Assembly: GCA_963732655.1 (NCBI GenBank)
Contig: CAVTAI010000017.1
Location: 186,001 to 250,000 of the forward strand
Length of the DNA: 64,000 bases
Source: CAVTWS01 sp963732655
Lineage (GTDB): Bacteria; Actinomycetota; Acidimicrobiia; Acidimicrobiales; SHLQ01
Direction: 5' to 3'
The notes under the pieces were generated by a model. That model had not been told where the DNA came from. It ran no database searches and saw only the letters and a program-made list of their open reading frames with translations. Of this stretch, positions 52,872 to 62,095 are shown piece by piece. Positions within the stretch are counted from its first letter, which is position 1; each line of letters starts with the position of its first letter. Made by a program: the position numbers and the translations under genes.

Positions 52872-53098
52872 GCTCGGCGGCGCGCGGAATGGACCGGCTC
52901 ATCGGCTGGTATCAGGCGGCTCGAGAGGGGCGGCCATCGCCGTGCCGATTCCAGCCCAGCTGTTCGACCTATGCCCGTGACGCCATCGGCGCCCACGGCA
53001 CCGCTCGCGGTGGATGGTTGATGCTGCGGCGACTCTGCCGGTGTCATCCGCTCGGTGGCCACGGGTGGGACCCCGTCCCCGACGTGAAAGGGAACTGA
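52868..53098 (+). CDS. yidD: Membrane protein insertion efficiency factor YidD
   Basis: A 76-residue protein with the YidD signature: RLIGWYQAAREG, CRFQPSCSTYARDAI, and RLCRCHPLGGHGWDPVP. GTG 52868 overlaps the rnpA stop and its own TGA overlaps the yidC ATG as TGATG. It helps insertion of membrane proteins with YidC. Confidence 0.95.
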   Translation: MSSAARGMDRLIGWYQAAREGRPSPCRFQPSCSTYARDAIGAHGTARGGWLMLRRLCRCHPLGGHGWDPVPDVKGN

Positions 53099-54195
53099 TG
53101 TTCGACCTCATTGCCGGCGTGTTGGCCTGGCTGTACGAGATCACCAAGTCATACGGGCTCGCCATCGTGGGCCTGACGATCCTGGTGAACGTGGTGACGA
53201 CCCCGTTCACACTCAAGAGCACGAAGTCGATGCTCGAGATGCAGCGATTGCAGCCCGAGCTCAAGCGCATCCAGACCGAGTTCAAGGGCGACCGGCCGCG
53301 GATGAACGAAGAGATGATGGCCTTCTACAAGGAGCATCAGATCAACCCGCTGGGCGGCTGTGTCCCCATGCTCATCCAGCTGCCCGTGTTCATGGTGTTG
53401 TACCAGGTTCTGAGTGGGCTGACGAAACGGTTCACCTCAGTTGGTATCGCTGCTGGCCAGGTGATGTCCGAGGCCGTGACGGGATCAGAGTTCGCGGTCG
53501 AGTTCGAACGACGGGACTTCAACCCCCAGTACGTTGACCACGGCGACACCATCTTCCGTGATCTCACGGCGACGAACGAGATGAACTCGTTCGGTATCGA
53601 CCTCTCCCGCTCCCTCAGCCAAATGCTGCAGGAGGGATTCACCGATGCCCTCCCCTACCTCGCCCTCATCCTGCTCGTCTTCGGGACGTCCCTGTTCCAG
53701 CAACGTCAGATCCAGGGCCGGAGCAGCAACGCCCAGATGAACCCGCAGCAGCAGGCGATCATGAAGATAATCCCCTTCATGATTCCGATCATCTCCTATG
53801 GCCTACCGGCGGCCATGGTGGTGTACTTCCTCACCGGCAACGTGTTCCGCATCGCCCAGCAGGCCTACATCACCCGGCGCTTCTACCACGACCGCCCGGC
53901 GCCCATCGAGGCCTCACCAACCGGCACGGCTCGCGCCGGAGCGCCTGTGGCCGCCGCGGCCAAGTCCGGAGGTTCCCAAGCGGGATCTGCCGGCAGCCGC
54001 CGCACCGGCGGGCGCGCACCATCTTCGAAACCCTCGAGCGGGACCTCGACCAACGGTTCGTCCGCCGCGGTCCAAGGGTCCCCGAGTTCGTCGACGGCCA
54101 AGAACCGTCGAACGACCGCTGGTCAGGCGCCTCCGCCGGGGGCCACCAGCAGCCGTACATCGCCATCAACGAAGAACAAGAAGAAGAGGACCTGA
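53098..54195 (+). CDS. yidC: Membrane protein insertase YidC (Oxa1 family)
   Basis: A 365-residue insertase. Five helices, including AIVGLTILVNVVTTPFTLKS, a conserved loop with LQPELKRIQTEFKGDRPRMN and INPLGGCVPMLIQLPVFMVL, then IIPFMIPIISYGLPAAMVV and AYITRRFY. The last ~100 residues are Ser/Ala/Thr/Pro-rich and disordered, ending in a Lys/Arg tail, as in actinobacterial YidC. ATG 53098. Confidence 0.96.
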   Translation: MFDLIAGVLAWLYEITKSYGLAIVGLTILVNVVTTPFTLKSTKSMLEMQRLQPELKRIQTEFKGDRPRMNEEMMAFYKEHQINPLGGCVPMLIQLPVFMVLYQVLSGLTKRFTSVGIAAGQVMSEAVTGSEFAVEFERRDFNPQYVDHGDTIFRDLTATNEMNSFGIDLSRSLSQMLQEGFTDALPYLALILLVFGTSLFQQRQIQGRSSNAQMNPQQQAIMKIIPFMIPIISYGLPAAMVVYFLTGNVFRIAQQAYITRRFYHDRPAPIEASPTGTARAGAPVAAAAKSGGSQAGSAGSRRTGGRAPSSKPSSGTSTNGSSAAVQGSPSSSTAKNRRTTAGQAPPPGATSSRTSPSTKNKKKRT

Positions 54196-54197
54196 CC

Positions 54198-55223
54198 GTG
54201 GATTGGGTGCAAGCGACTGGGAAGACGGTCGACGAGGCCAAAGATGCCGCTCTCGACTTGCTGGGTGTCGATATGTCCGACGCCGAGTTCGAGGTGATCG
54301 AGGAGGCCCGGACCGGGCTGTTCGGGCGGTTGAAGAACGAAGCCCGCGTACGGGCTCGGATCCGTCCGGCGACCCCTCGGCCCAAGGCCGAGCGACGAGA
54401 CCGGAAGCGTGGTTCGGGGCGGGACAAGGACCCGAGCAAGGATTCGGCCCAAACCGATGGGGCGAAGGAGTCGTCGCCCAAGGCAGAGCGAGGCGCTTCT
54501 GCTGCCTCTCGAGGCGGCTCGAATGGGTCCGGTGGCGCCAAGGAACGCGCGCCGCGACCCCCACGGACCGAGTCGGATCGGGCGCCACGTGCGCCGCGCG
54601 CATCCGGCGACACAAGATCGACCGATGAACGTGGAGGTACTTCGGTGACTGAGGACATGAGTGTCGACGAACAGGCCGAGAAGGCTGAGGCGTTTCTGAC
54701 CACATTGCTGGATCGATTCGGCATCAGCGGCGCCCTCGAGCGGGTGGCCGTCGACGACGACACCCGAGAGGTCAACGTGTCCGGCGAAGCGGTCGGCATT
54801 CTGGTCGGCCCGCGAGGACGGACATTGGAGGCGCTGCAAGACGTCGTTCGTACCGTCGTGCAGCGGCATGCCGGGCCGTCGGACAAGCGGGTTCGGGTTG
54901 ACGTAGCGGGGTATCGACACAAGCGCCGTGAAGCACTGGCGGCGTTCGCGGTCTCGGTGGCCGAGTCGGTTCGTGAGTCCGGGGTGGCCCGGGCGCTGGA
55001 GCCCATGTCCTCACCGGATCGCAAGGTCGTCCACGATGCGTTGGTGGAGATCGATGGTGTGGTCACCAGTTCCGAGGGCGAGGATCCTCGCCGCCGCGTC
55101 GTGGTCTCACCGGACACCGCAGTGGCTCTTGTCGAATCCGCTGAACCCGTCGAACCCGTCGAAACGGCTGAGGTCGTCGAGGCCGCAGAGGCGGCTGAAA
55201 CCGTCGAGGCCACCGACGACTGA
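54198..55223 (+). CDS. jag: Jag/KhpB RNA-binding protein
   Basis: A 341-residue protein: an N-terminal Jag_N domain (DWVQATGKTVDEAKDAALDL), a charged disordered linker (~residues 60-150), a KH domain (VAVDDDTREVNVSGEAVGIL, VGPRGRTLEALQDVVRTVV) and an R3H domain (HKRREALAAFAVSVAESVRE). The C-terminal ~70 residues are Glu/Val/Ala repeats (EPVEPVETAEVVEAAEAAE). GTG 54198 is two bases after the yidC stop. In other bacteria KhpB binds RNA and affects cell division and envelope growth. Confidence 0.93.
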   Translation: MDWVQATGKTVDEAKDAALDLLGVDMSDAEFEVIEEARTGLFGRLKNEARVRARIRPATPRPKAERRDRKRGSGRDKDPSKDSAQTDGAKESSPKAERGASAASRGGSNGSGGAKERAPRPPRTESDRAPRAPRASGDTRSTDERGGTSVTEDMSVDEQAEKAEAFLTTLLDRFGISGALERVAVDDDTREVNVSGEAVGILVGPRGRTLEALQDVVRTVVQRHAGPSDKRVRVDVAGYRHKRREALAAFAVSVAESVRESGVARALEPMSSPDRKVVHDALVEIDGVVTSSEGEDPRRRVVVSPDTAVALVESAEPVEPVETAEVVEAAEAAETVEATDD

Positions 55224-55281
55224 GGCCCACCGGTTCCGACGCCGTCGAGTTCGGCGATCGCGATGGGTAGGAACGGACAAC

Positions 55282-55866
55282 GTGGACACCACCAGCGCGC
55301 CGACTCCGCCCGACAATCTGATGACCGTGCTCGACCGGGCCTGGGACCGAGGATACCTCGGGCCTGGCCCGGTCGAGCAGCATCTGGAGCACGCCCGCAC
55401 CCTCATCGATCTGGTCGCGGGTCTTCCACCGGGCACCCTCGTCGATCTGGGTAGCGGTGGTGGTGTGCCCGCACTCCCGGTGCTGGTGTCGTTGCCGGCG
55501 TGGCGAGGTGTCCTCGTGGAGCGATCCAGCACCCGAGCCCGCCACTTGCGGTGGGCCGTGCGACTCCTCGGACTTGGCGGTCGAGTTGACGTAGTCGAGG
55601 ACGACGCCGTGTATCCCCGGCGCCCGGACGCGTCCGCCCACCTTCACGGCGCATCGGTGGTCTCGGCGCGCGCGTTCGGCCCGCCGCTCTTGACCGCAGA
55701 AGCGGCGACGAGATGGCTAGCACCTCACGGGGTGGCCATCGTGAGCGGAGAACCGGTGTTGAATCGGGACCGCTGGCCGGCTGCCGAGCTGGCCCCGCTG
55801 GGACTCATGTGCGAGCGCCTGGTGCGACATCGTCGGGTCAACTGGATCCTCCTGCGTGCGCTCTAG
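55282..55866 (+). CDS. rsmG: 16S rRNA (guanine-N7)-methyltransferase RsmG
   Basis: A 194-residue SAM-dependent enzyme: LVDLGSGGGVPALPVLVSL is the SAM loop, VLVERSSTRARHLRWAVRLL is the next strand, and VVSARAFGPPLLTAEAATRW is the RsmG-typical segment. The GTG at 55282 is chosen; the frame upstream is open but overlaps nothing useful. It methylates G527 of 16S rRNA in E. coli numbering. Confidence 0.9.
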   Translation: MDTTSAPTPPDNLMTVLDRAWDRGYLGPGPVEQHLEHARTLIDLVAGLPPGTLVDLGSGGGVPALPVLVSLPAWRGVLVERSSTRARHLRWAVRLLGLGGRVDVVEDDAVYPRRPDASAHLHGASVVSARAFGPPLLTAEAATRWLAPHGVAIVSGEPVLNRDRWPAAELAPLGLMCERLVRHRRVNWILLRAL

Positions 55867-56574
55867 CGCGTCGCCGCCGCCGAGGCCGGGCGACAGGCCG
55901 ACGTCCCCACGAACACGCAGCCCAAGGTCATCCCGCCTCCACCTGGTTACGTCTGAGCGCCGGTGGGCAGGCCCGAAAGAGGAACGGTGACCACCAGGTC
56001 GGCGAACGACCGCGACGATCCCAGCGGCCGCGGCGGTCACCGGAGTCCGCGCCCGGCATTCACTCCGATGGGGGCACCGGCATAGCCGGCGCCCCCCACA
56101 CGTCACCTTTGGACACGCTGGGGCGGTCGGCGCCGAAGACGTTGCAGCACGGTGACAGCATCGTGCACGGGCGCGTCCTCTGAGGCGGCGACCGGACTGG
56201 CGGCGGCCGAGCCCGTCCGCGCGCGAACTCACTCGACAGGCCGAACCAGCCTGGCTGGGCGCGGGCACGGGCCGAGCGGAACCCGGAGCGGGCGGGTGGT
56301 GCCGTGATGTCGAGTGGATTGGGCGGGAGATGCGACCGGTGGTGGTCTCGCCCGGAAGTCGTCGCGTGAACCCTTGGGCCCGTATGGTCGGAAGGGCTCG
56401 GATACGGAACCATACATCTGGTGTTTCACGTGAAACAGCAGGACCCCGGGCTGACGAGGGAGGGCCGGAGACGCGCTTCTGGAGCGCATTGCCGCCATCC
56501 ACTCTCCGGCGACCACGGCGGGATACCATGATGACGCCGGCGATCGCCCATGCGCGCGCGGCGAGGAGGGCCTG
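55867..56574. promoter_or_regulatory. 708-bp gap upstream of parA
   Basis: A long non-coding stretch between rsmG and parA. It contains a perfect parS (see separate entry). The rest is GC-rich, with frames that lack start signals and protein-like composition. I see no tRNA, tandem repeat or other gene. It probably carries the parA promoter close to 56550. Confidence 0.6.
56422..56437. promoter_or_regulatory. parS centromere-like site
   Basis: TGTTTCACGTGAAACA is the exact 16-bp ParB-binding palindrome found across bacteria. It lies 138 bp upstream of parA. ParB bound here would spread and let ParA move the origin to the cell poles. Only one copy is recognised in the window. Confidence 0.97.
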
Positions 56575-57390
56575 ATGGGTAGATATGACGAGTCATCCCC
56601 CATAGGTGATCTGCCCCGACCGACGTCGACCCGGGTCATCGCCTTGGCCAATCAGAAGGGCGGCGTCGGGAAGACGACGACCACGGTCAATCTGGGGGCG
56701 GCCTTGGCCGACCTCGGCTTCCGGGTACTGGTTGTGGACCTTGATCCCCAATCGAACGCCAGCACGGGTCTCGGCGTCAACCCGAGGTCGCTCGAGGTGT
56801 CCGTCTACGACGTCTTGTTGAACGACGTTCCCCTCGAGGATTGTGTCGAGCCCACCGCGGTCAAGAACCTGTTCCTGGCCCCCGCGAGCCTCGATCTGGC
56901 GGGCGCGGAGATCGAACTCGTCCCGGCGTTCAGTCGTGAAGGTCGCCTCCGTGACGCCCTACGACCCGTTCTCGACGACTACGACTACATCGTGATCGAC
57001 TGTCCCCCGTCCCTCGGGCTGTTGACCGTCAATGCGCTCACCGCCGCCACCGAGGTCTGTGTCCCGATCCAGTGTGAGTACTACGCCCTCGAAGGCCTAG
57101 GTCAGTTGCTCCGCAACGTCGATCTGGTCCGGAAGAACCTGAACCCGACGCTCGAGGTGTCGACCATCGTCTTGGTCATGTACGACGCGCGCACCAATCT
57201 GGCGGTCCAAGTCGCCGACGAAGTGCGAGAACATTTCGGCGAGAAGGTGTGCCGGCAGGTCATTCCGAGAACGGTGCGGCTGTCGGAGGCACCGAGCTTC
57301 GGGCAGCCCATCACGACGTTCGACCCCGTCTCCCGGGGTGCGTTGGCCTACCGGGAGCTGGCCAAGGAGGTGGCTCGTGCAGCGACGTAG
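56575..57390 (+). CDS. parA: Chromosome partitioning ATPase ParA
   Basis: A 271-residue Walker-type ATPase: deviant Walker A ANQKGGVGKTTTTVNLGAAL, then LVVDLDPQSNASTGLG and YDYIVIDCPPSLGLLTVNAL, with the later IPRTVRLSEAPSFGQPI segment of chromosomal ParA/Soj. A GGAGGG precedes ATG 56575. It is followed by overlapping parB. Confidence 0.97.
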   Translation: MGRYDESSPIGDLPRPTSTRVIALANQKGGVGKTTTTVNLGAALADLGFRVLVVDLDPQSNASTGLGVNPRSLEVSVYDVLLNDVPLEDCVEPTAVKNLFLAPASLDLAGAEIELVPAFSREGRLRDALRPVLDDYDYIVIDCPPSLGLLTVNALTAATEVCVPIQCEYYALEGLGQLLRNVDLVRKNLNPTLEVSTIVLVMYDARTNLAVQVADEVREHFGEKVCRQVIPRTVRLSEAPSFGQPITTFDPVSRGALAYRELAKEVARAAT

Positions 57391-58285
57391 TGGTCTGGGG
57401 CGGGGTCTCGGTTCGTTGATTCCGAGCGAGGTGCGGGCCGGGGAGAACGAATCCGAACTGATGGATGTCCCGGTGTCGATGGTCGAGCCCAATCGGTACC
57501 AGCCTCGCGAGCACTTCGACGAGGAGTCGCTCGAATCGCTCACAGCGTCGATTCGCGAGCTCGGCGTGCTTCAGCCGATTCTCGTCCGTCCGCTCGATGA
57601 CGGATTCGAGCTGATTGCCGGCGAGCGCCGCTGGCGGGCTGCTCGGCGGGCCGGCCTGCAGCACATCCCGGCGATCGTGCGGCCCGTGGCCGATCTGGCG
57701 TCGCTCGAGCAGGCGGTGGTGGAGAACCTGCATCGCCAGGATCTGAACGCCATGGAGGAAGCTGCGGCCTACCAGCAACTGGTCGACGACTTCGGCATGA
57801 CCCAGGACCAGGTCGCGTCTCGTGTGGGCCGAAGCCGGTCTGCGGTGGCCAACACCTTGCGGCTCCTCCACCTCCCGCCGATCGTGCAGCGTTACGTGGT
57901 CGAGGGCGTGTTGTCGGCCGGCCACGCCCGAGCGCTTCTCGCTTTGGCCGACGACGAACAGCGTTGCCGTATGGCGGACATGATCGTCGAGGATGGCCTC
58001 AGTGTCCGAGAGGCCGAGGCGCTGTGCCGCGGGGGAGGGGACGACCCCGACGACGGGCGAGAGCCGGACCCGGCCGACGATACGACGGTCGAGGCAGTTT
58101 CGTCGGCCCCGAAGGCACCCCGCCTCAAGGAGCCCGCGTTGTTGGAACTCGAGGAGCTGCTGGGCGATCATCTGTCCACGCGGGTGAACATCGAGCTGGG
58201 TGCGAGTCGCGGACGGATCACCGTCGAGTTCGCTGACTTGGATGATCTCGAACGCATCTACCACCAGATGCGTCCCGCCGATTGA
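57377..58285 (+). CDS. parB: Chromosome partitioning protein ParB
   Basis: A 302-residue CTPase/DNA-binding protein: GLGRGLGSLIPS N-terminus, NRYQPREHFDEESL, ELIAGERRWRAARRAGLQHI (CTP/parS domain), HTH with MTQDQVASRVGRSRSAVANT, and a C-terminal dimerisation domain. GTG 57377 (behind GGAGGT) overlaps parA by 14 bp. It binds the parS at 56422. Confidence 0.97.
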   Translation: MQRRSGLGRGLGSLIPSEVRAGENESELMDVPVSMVEPNRYQPREHFDEESLESLTASIRELGVLQPILVRPLDDGFELIAGERRWRAARRAGLQHIPAIVRPVADLASLEQAVVENLHRQDLNAMEEAAAYQQLVDDFGMTQDQVASRVGRSRSAVANTLRLLHLPPIVQRYVVEGVLSAGHARALLALADDEQRCRMADMIVEDGLSVREAEALCRGGGDDPDDGREPDPADDTTVEAVSSAPKAPRLKEPALLELEELLGDHLSTRVNIELGASRGRITVEFADLDDLERIYHQMRPAD

Positions 58286-58300
58286 GGATCGAACACACGT

Positions 58301-58324
58301 ATGGTCGAGGGGAGGCTCGACCAT
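58301..58324 (+). terminator. Hairpin between convergent parB and cwlM-like genes
   Basis: ATGGTCGAG (58301-58309) and CTCGACCAT (58316-58324) are exact inverted copies with a 6-base loop. The gap is the meeting point of parB and the convergent CwlM-like gene. No T-run follows, so it is a probable hairpin terminator, not a canonical one. Confidence 0.6.
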
Positions 58325-58386
58325 GACGTGAGGCTGGAGGAACCGTCGAGCGCCAGCTCATCGTCAGAGTTTTCCCCAGGCTGTGG

Positions 58387-59370
58387 TCAAACCTGTGGGT
58401 AGGCGGCCCGCAACCAGTCTTCAATGGCCTCCACGAGGGCGGCCACGAGGTCCGTTGGATGACTGGTCACCAGCACCGCAGGACCGAGTCGTACGGTGAC
58501 TGCCGGCATCCGGGTCTCGCGCAGCGCCGGGAGTCGTTTGCCCTCGACCACACCCTCGGAGAGGGTGGATCGTTGATGGAGCCTTTCGTCGATCAGGTCG
58601 GCCAACAATCGGCCGGCAGGCGACTCGAAACCCTCGGTGGCGAAAAATCGGACGGCGCACTCGTCGTGGTCGCTCAGCTCGAAGGCCAGAAACACGTCGG
58701 CGCCGAAACGGTTGGCGGTCGAGGCCATCACGGAACCGTCGGGGTGGGTCAGGGTCAACACGACGGCGCTACGATCGCGCAGGGTGCGAGCGAGGCTCCC
58801 CGCGAGAACGGCGGCCCCTCCGGCATCAGCCAGCAGCATGCGGACTCCCGCGAGGGTGCGTGGACCGTCCTCGTGATGGCGTTGCTCGAGCACCACCGCC
58901 ACCGGGACCGACGTACCCGGTCGGCGGCCCAGCCGGCGCATGGCACTGATGGTGTCGGGGCCGACCACGCCGTCGGGGCTGAGGCCGACGTTGCGCTGAA
59001 ACTCGCTGGCGGCGTCGCGCGTCTCGGGTCCGAAGATGCCGTCGACCCGCCCCCGGTGGAAGCCCAGGGCGGACAGGGCGAGCTGCAACTGGTGGACATC
59101 GTCGCCGCGAAGCATCGGGGCGTGGAGATACAAGAGACGGTCGCCCAATTCGAAACCCGACTCCACGAGCGCTGCCCATGTGTGAGGGCCGCACACGCCG
59201 TCGACCTCGAGCCCTCGATCGGCCTGGAAGGTGCGCACCGCCTGCTCGGTCCCGGAGCCATACCAGCCGGCGGTGTCGCTCCCCACAGCGTGGCCGGCGG
59301 AGGTGAGCCGGCGCTGGAGGTCCCGCACCGCGACGTCCGTCGCACCGGGAGCGAGGCGAGGGCTCGTCAT
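58387..59370 (-). CDS. CwlM-like peptidoglycan-binding pseudo-amidase
   Basis: A 327-residue protein. Two PG_binding_1 repeats: residues ~5-70 (AVRDLQRRLTSAGHAVG, AVRTFQADRGLEVDGVCG) and ~85-145 (VHQLQLALSALGFHRGRVDG, FGPETRDAASEFQRNVGL). A C-terminal Amidase_3-like domain follows. The first zinc His is not in a DPGHGG motif (the strand reads VAVVLEQRHHEDG), and the usual SIHAN stretch reads FLAFELSDHDE, so the zinc triad is not intact. The RMPAVTVRLG segment is kept. Mycobacterial CwlM has this architecture, a degenerate amidase, and a parB-adjacent position; it acts as a regulator of MurA. Here it is convergent with parB. Confidence 0.75.
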   Translation of the reverse strand: MTSPRLAPGATDVAVRDLQRRLTSAGHAVGSDTAGWYGSGTEQAVRTFQADRGLEVDGVCGPHTWAALVESGFELGDRLLYLHAPMLRGDDVHQLQLALSALGFHRGRVDGIFGPETRDAASEFQRNVGLSPDGVVGPDTISAMRRLGRRPGTSVPVAVVLEQRHHEDGPRTLAGVRMLLADAGGAAVLAGSLARTLRDRSAVVLTLTHPDGSVMASTANRFGADVFLAFELSDHDECAVRFFATEGFESPAGRLLADLIDERLHQRSTLSEGVVEGKRLPALRETRMPAVTVRLGPAVLVTSHPTDLVAALVEAIEDWLRAAYPQV

Positions 59371-59533
59371 GCTCGTGGTCCTGAGCGATCCGAGGAGCGT
59401 GCCATGCCGGTCAGCCTACGGATGCCGGCGGGTGGGCGAGTCGACTCGCCGGAGCGAGCGCGGCCGGCCGACGTCCGGTTGACGGGGCGCGCCGGAAGCG
59501 GGCATGTTGCCCACACGATCCGTGGAGGTGGCG

Positions 59534-60481
59534 ATGCAGGCCGTACGAGCAGTCGATGGCATGGCGAGTGTGGTCGACGTCGACGAGCCGCAGGGTGACG
59601 GTGTCCTGATCGACGTCCATTCGGTCGGGATCTGCGGGAGCGATCTTCGGCTCGTGGACTGGCTGTCCAACGTGCCGATCACCCTCGGACACGAGGTCGC
59701 GGGCGTCACCGCCGATCGTCGTGCCGTCGCCGTGGAACCGCTCGTGTCGTGCCGGTCGTGCAAGATGTGCGCGGCCGGGCACCACAGCCGATGCCAGGGG
59801 TCCCCGCCACCGCGCATTGTCGGCGTCTCCCTCGACGGCGGCATGGCGCCGCGCTGCCTGGTTCCCGAGACCACGTTGGTGCCGTTGCCGGCCGGGGTCG
59901 AACCCGGGGTGGCCTGCCTGGTCGAACCACTGGCCGTCGCCGTTCACGGTCTGCGTCGCCTGAGCTCGCCCACCGGATCGCTGGCGGTTGTCGGCGGTGG
60001 CGCCATCGGCCTCAGCACTGTGGCGGCGGCTCGTTTCCTCGGCACCACGGCCGCCATGGAAGCGAGACACGAGCACCAGCGCGCGGCCGCGGATCGCCTC
60101 GGCGCGACGCTGGTCGGAGACAGCTCCCGTTTCGATGTCGTGGTCGAAGCCGCGGGCACCGCATCGGCGCTCGAGCGTTCGATCGAGTTGTGTCAGCCCG
60201 GTGGAACGGTCCTGGTGCTCGGGAGCTACTGGGGTGACGTGCCCCTGCCGGCCATGGCGCTGTGTGCCAAGGAGGTCACCCTGGTCCCGGCGGTCATGTA
60301 CGGCCGGGGCGGCTCCTCACGGGACATCGATGTCGCCGCGCAGGTTCTGGCCTCGGACCCGGCGATCGCTGATTCGCTCATCACCCATCGCTTCGCGCTG
60401 GCCGACGCGTCGGCCGCGTTCGCCGCCGCATCCGACAAACAGGCTGGCGTGATCAAGGTCGTCATCGACCCTCGCCGGTAG
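59534..60481 (+). CDS. Zinc-dependent alcohol dehydrogenase (MDR)
   Basis: A 315-residue MDR enzyme. Catalytic zinc site: VGICGSDLR, LGHEVAG; structural zinc Cys set: CRSCKMCAAGHHSRC; cofactor loop VVGGGAIGLSTVAAA. ATG 59534 follows GGAGGTGGCG. It is shorter than typical ADHs (~340-370), mostly in the substrate lobe. Substrate unknown; sorbitol/threonine-type dehydrogenases are similar. Confidence 0.85.
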   Translation: MQAVRAVDGMASVVDVDEPQGDGVLIDVHSVGICGSDLRLVDWLSNVPITLGHEVAGVTADRRAVAVEPLVSCRSCKMCAAGHHSRCQGSPPPRIVGVSLDGGMAPRCLVPETTLVPLPAGVEPGVACLVEPLAVAVHGLRRLSSPTGSLAVVGGGAIGLSTVAAARFLGTTAAMEARHEHQRAAADRLGATLVGDSSRFDVVVEAAGTASALERSIELCQPGGTVLVLGSYWGDVPLPAMALCAKEVTLVPAVMYGRGGSSRDIDVAAQVLASDPAIADSLITHRFALADASAAFAAASDKQAGVIKVVIDPRR

Positions 60482-60548
60482 GACAGCCGACACCGGGCTC
60501 GGGCAGAATCGTCGCTGTTCGCGCACCGCTGACCGACTCGAGGACCCC

Positions 60549-61379
60549 ATGGCCGACGACCGCCCGCTCGATGAGCAGATTCTGTTCCGCATCGAGAACG
60601 ACGTGGCCTGGATCACGATCAACCGTCCCGAGCGAGGCAACGCCATCACCCCGGAGTGTCGCGATCGGATCCGACACCTGCTGGAGGGGCTCAACGGGCA
60701 CTTCGACGCGCGGGCGGTCGTACTGACGGCTGCGGGGGAGAAGATGTTCTGCCCGGGCGCGGACATATCGACGGACCGGGTGTACCCGGCTCGGCCCGAG
60801 GGTGCGCCGGACCTGATCGTCGGCGAGCCGCGCCGCATGATGCTGGAGGGTCAACTCCGGCTCGTCCCGGCCATCATGGATTGCGAGCTCCCGGTGATCG
60901 CCGCCGTGAACGGCACAGCGGCCGGGGTCGGTGTGCACATCGCCTTGGCGTGCGACCTCGTGATCATGGCGGACAGCGCCAAGTTCATCGAGGTGTTCGC
61001 GCGGCGAGGGCTGATCCCGGACGGTCTGGGCGCGTGGTTGCTCCCGAAGTTGATCGGCCCACACAAGACGAAGGAGCTGATGTTCTTCGCTGAGGATGTG
61101 TCGGCCGCCAAAGCACACGAGATGGGGCTGTGCAACGCGGTCGTGCCGTCGGGCGAGCTGATCGACCGCGCTCGTGCCTGGGCGGAACGCCTCGCTTCGG
61201 GACCCACTCGGGCGTTCATGATGACCAAGTTCATGGTGAACAAAGGGCTCGACGCCGATCGCGACACCATGGCCCAGATGGAGGCATGGCTGGTCGAGGC
61301 CAACAATGGTGCCGCCGACGCGCAGGAAGGGGTCAACGCCTTCCGGGAGCGGCGCGACCCGGTGTGGCGCGGGTTCTGA
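60549..61379 (+). CDS. Enoyl-CoA hydratase/isomerase family protein
   Basis: A 276-residue crotonase. N-terminal VAWITINRPERGNAITPE, oxyanion loop MFCPGADIS, IAAVNGTAAGVGVHIALACD, and ARRGLIPDGLGAWLLPKLIG. The Glu at the VFARRGLIPDG position varies among family members. It may hydrate enoyl-CoA or isomerise; the pathway is not shown by its neighbours. It lies 67 bp after the dehydrogenase gene. Confidence 0.87.
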   Translation: MADDRPLDEQILFRIENDVAWITINRPERGNAITPECRDRIRHLLEGLNGHFDARAVVLTAAGEKMFCPGADISTDRVYPARPEGAPDLIVGEPRRMMLEGQLRLVPAIMDCELPVIAAVNGTAAGVGVHIALACDLVIMADSAKFIEVFARRGLIPDGLGAWLLPKLIGPHKTKELMFFAEDVSAAKAHEMGLCNAVVPSGELIDRARAWAERLASGPTRAFMMTKFMVNKGLDADRDTMAQMEAWLVEANNGAADAQEGVNAFRERRDPVWRGF

Positions 61380-61389
61380 TCTCGGCTCG

Positions 61390-62004
61390 CTACGGGCGGA
61401 TGGTGGCGGCCCGAGTGAAGTAGCTCAGCGGTTTGGGTCCCTTGATGTACCGCTGCTCGAGGTCCACGATCTCGAACCCCGCATCGGTCAACAGGCGGAC
61501 CGTGTCGCGGCTCAGGTGGCAACCGTCGAACAGGCGACTCTGGATCGGGTCGATGCGTTCCTGCCATCGGGCCACCGATGGTTCGGGGGAGCGGCCGTGT
61601 TCGACGAGGTGGAATCGTCCACCCGGCCGGACCACCCGGCGGAGCTCGGCGAGCGCCTGTTCCGGGTGGGAGACGGTGCACAGGGTGAACGTGCACAACG
61701 CGCCGTCGAGGCTGGCATCGGCGAAGGGCAGCACCTCCCCATCGAGACCGGCGTAGACCACCTCGGTGGGACTCGACGTGACCCGCTCGGCGGCCAACTT
61801 GCGGCCGACTGTCGCCGGGTCGACTGCGTACACCCGGGTCAGCGCGTCGGGATACACCGGGACGTTCAGACCCGACCCGAAACCGATCTCGACGATCTCT
61901 CCGCTCAACCCGGCGGTGGTGCGCGCCCGCCATCGCGCGATCTCGGCGTTGCCGAGGGCCTTGTCGACGAAACGCGGGAGGATCTGCTCACGGTAGAAGC
62001 CCAT
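61390..62004 (-). CDS. SAM-dependent methyltransferase
   Basis: A 204-residue class I methyltransferase: VEIGFGSGLNVPVYP (SAM loop), VYAVDPATVG, LPFADASLDGALCTFTLCTV, RRVVRPGGRFHLVEHG. Similar to UbiE/METTL7-like small-molecule or lipid methyltransferases. The ATG encoding MGFYREQ is chosen because longer upstream starts would enter the divergent selenoprotein leader. It is convergent with the enoyl-CoA hydratase, 10 bp apart. Confidence 0.85.
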   Translation of the reverse strand: MGFYREQILPRFVDKALGNAEIARWRARTTAGLSGEIVEIGFGSGLNVPVYPDALTRVYAVDPATVGRKLAAERVTSSPTEVVYAGLDGEVLPFADASLDGALCTFTLCTVSHPEQALAELRRVVRPGGRFHLVEHGRSPEPSVARWQERIDPIQSRLFDGCHLSRDTVRLLTDAGFEIVDLEQRYIKGPKPLSYFTRAATIRP

Positions 62005-62095
62005 GGCGTCACCGTAGGGCACCGGGGTGGCCCACCGATAACGTTGGCTGTCCGACCGGCCGCGTGCCGCGTCTGGACCCTGTCGAGGAGGAACG

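Noticed and set aside
56060..56413. Minus-strand frame in the rsmG-parA gap
   Set aside because: Poor start signal and Pro/Arg/Ser-rich noise; parS lies next to it and no family is recognisable.
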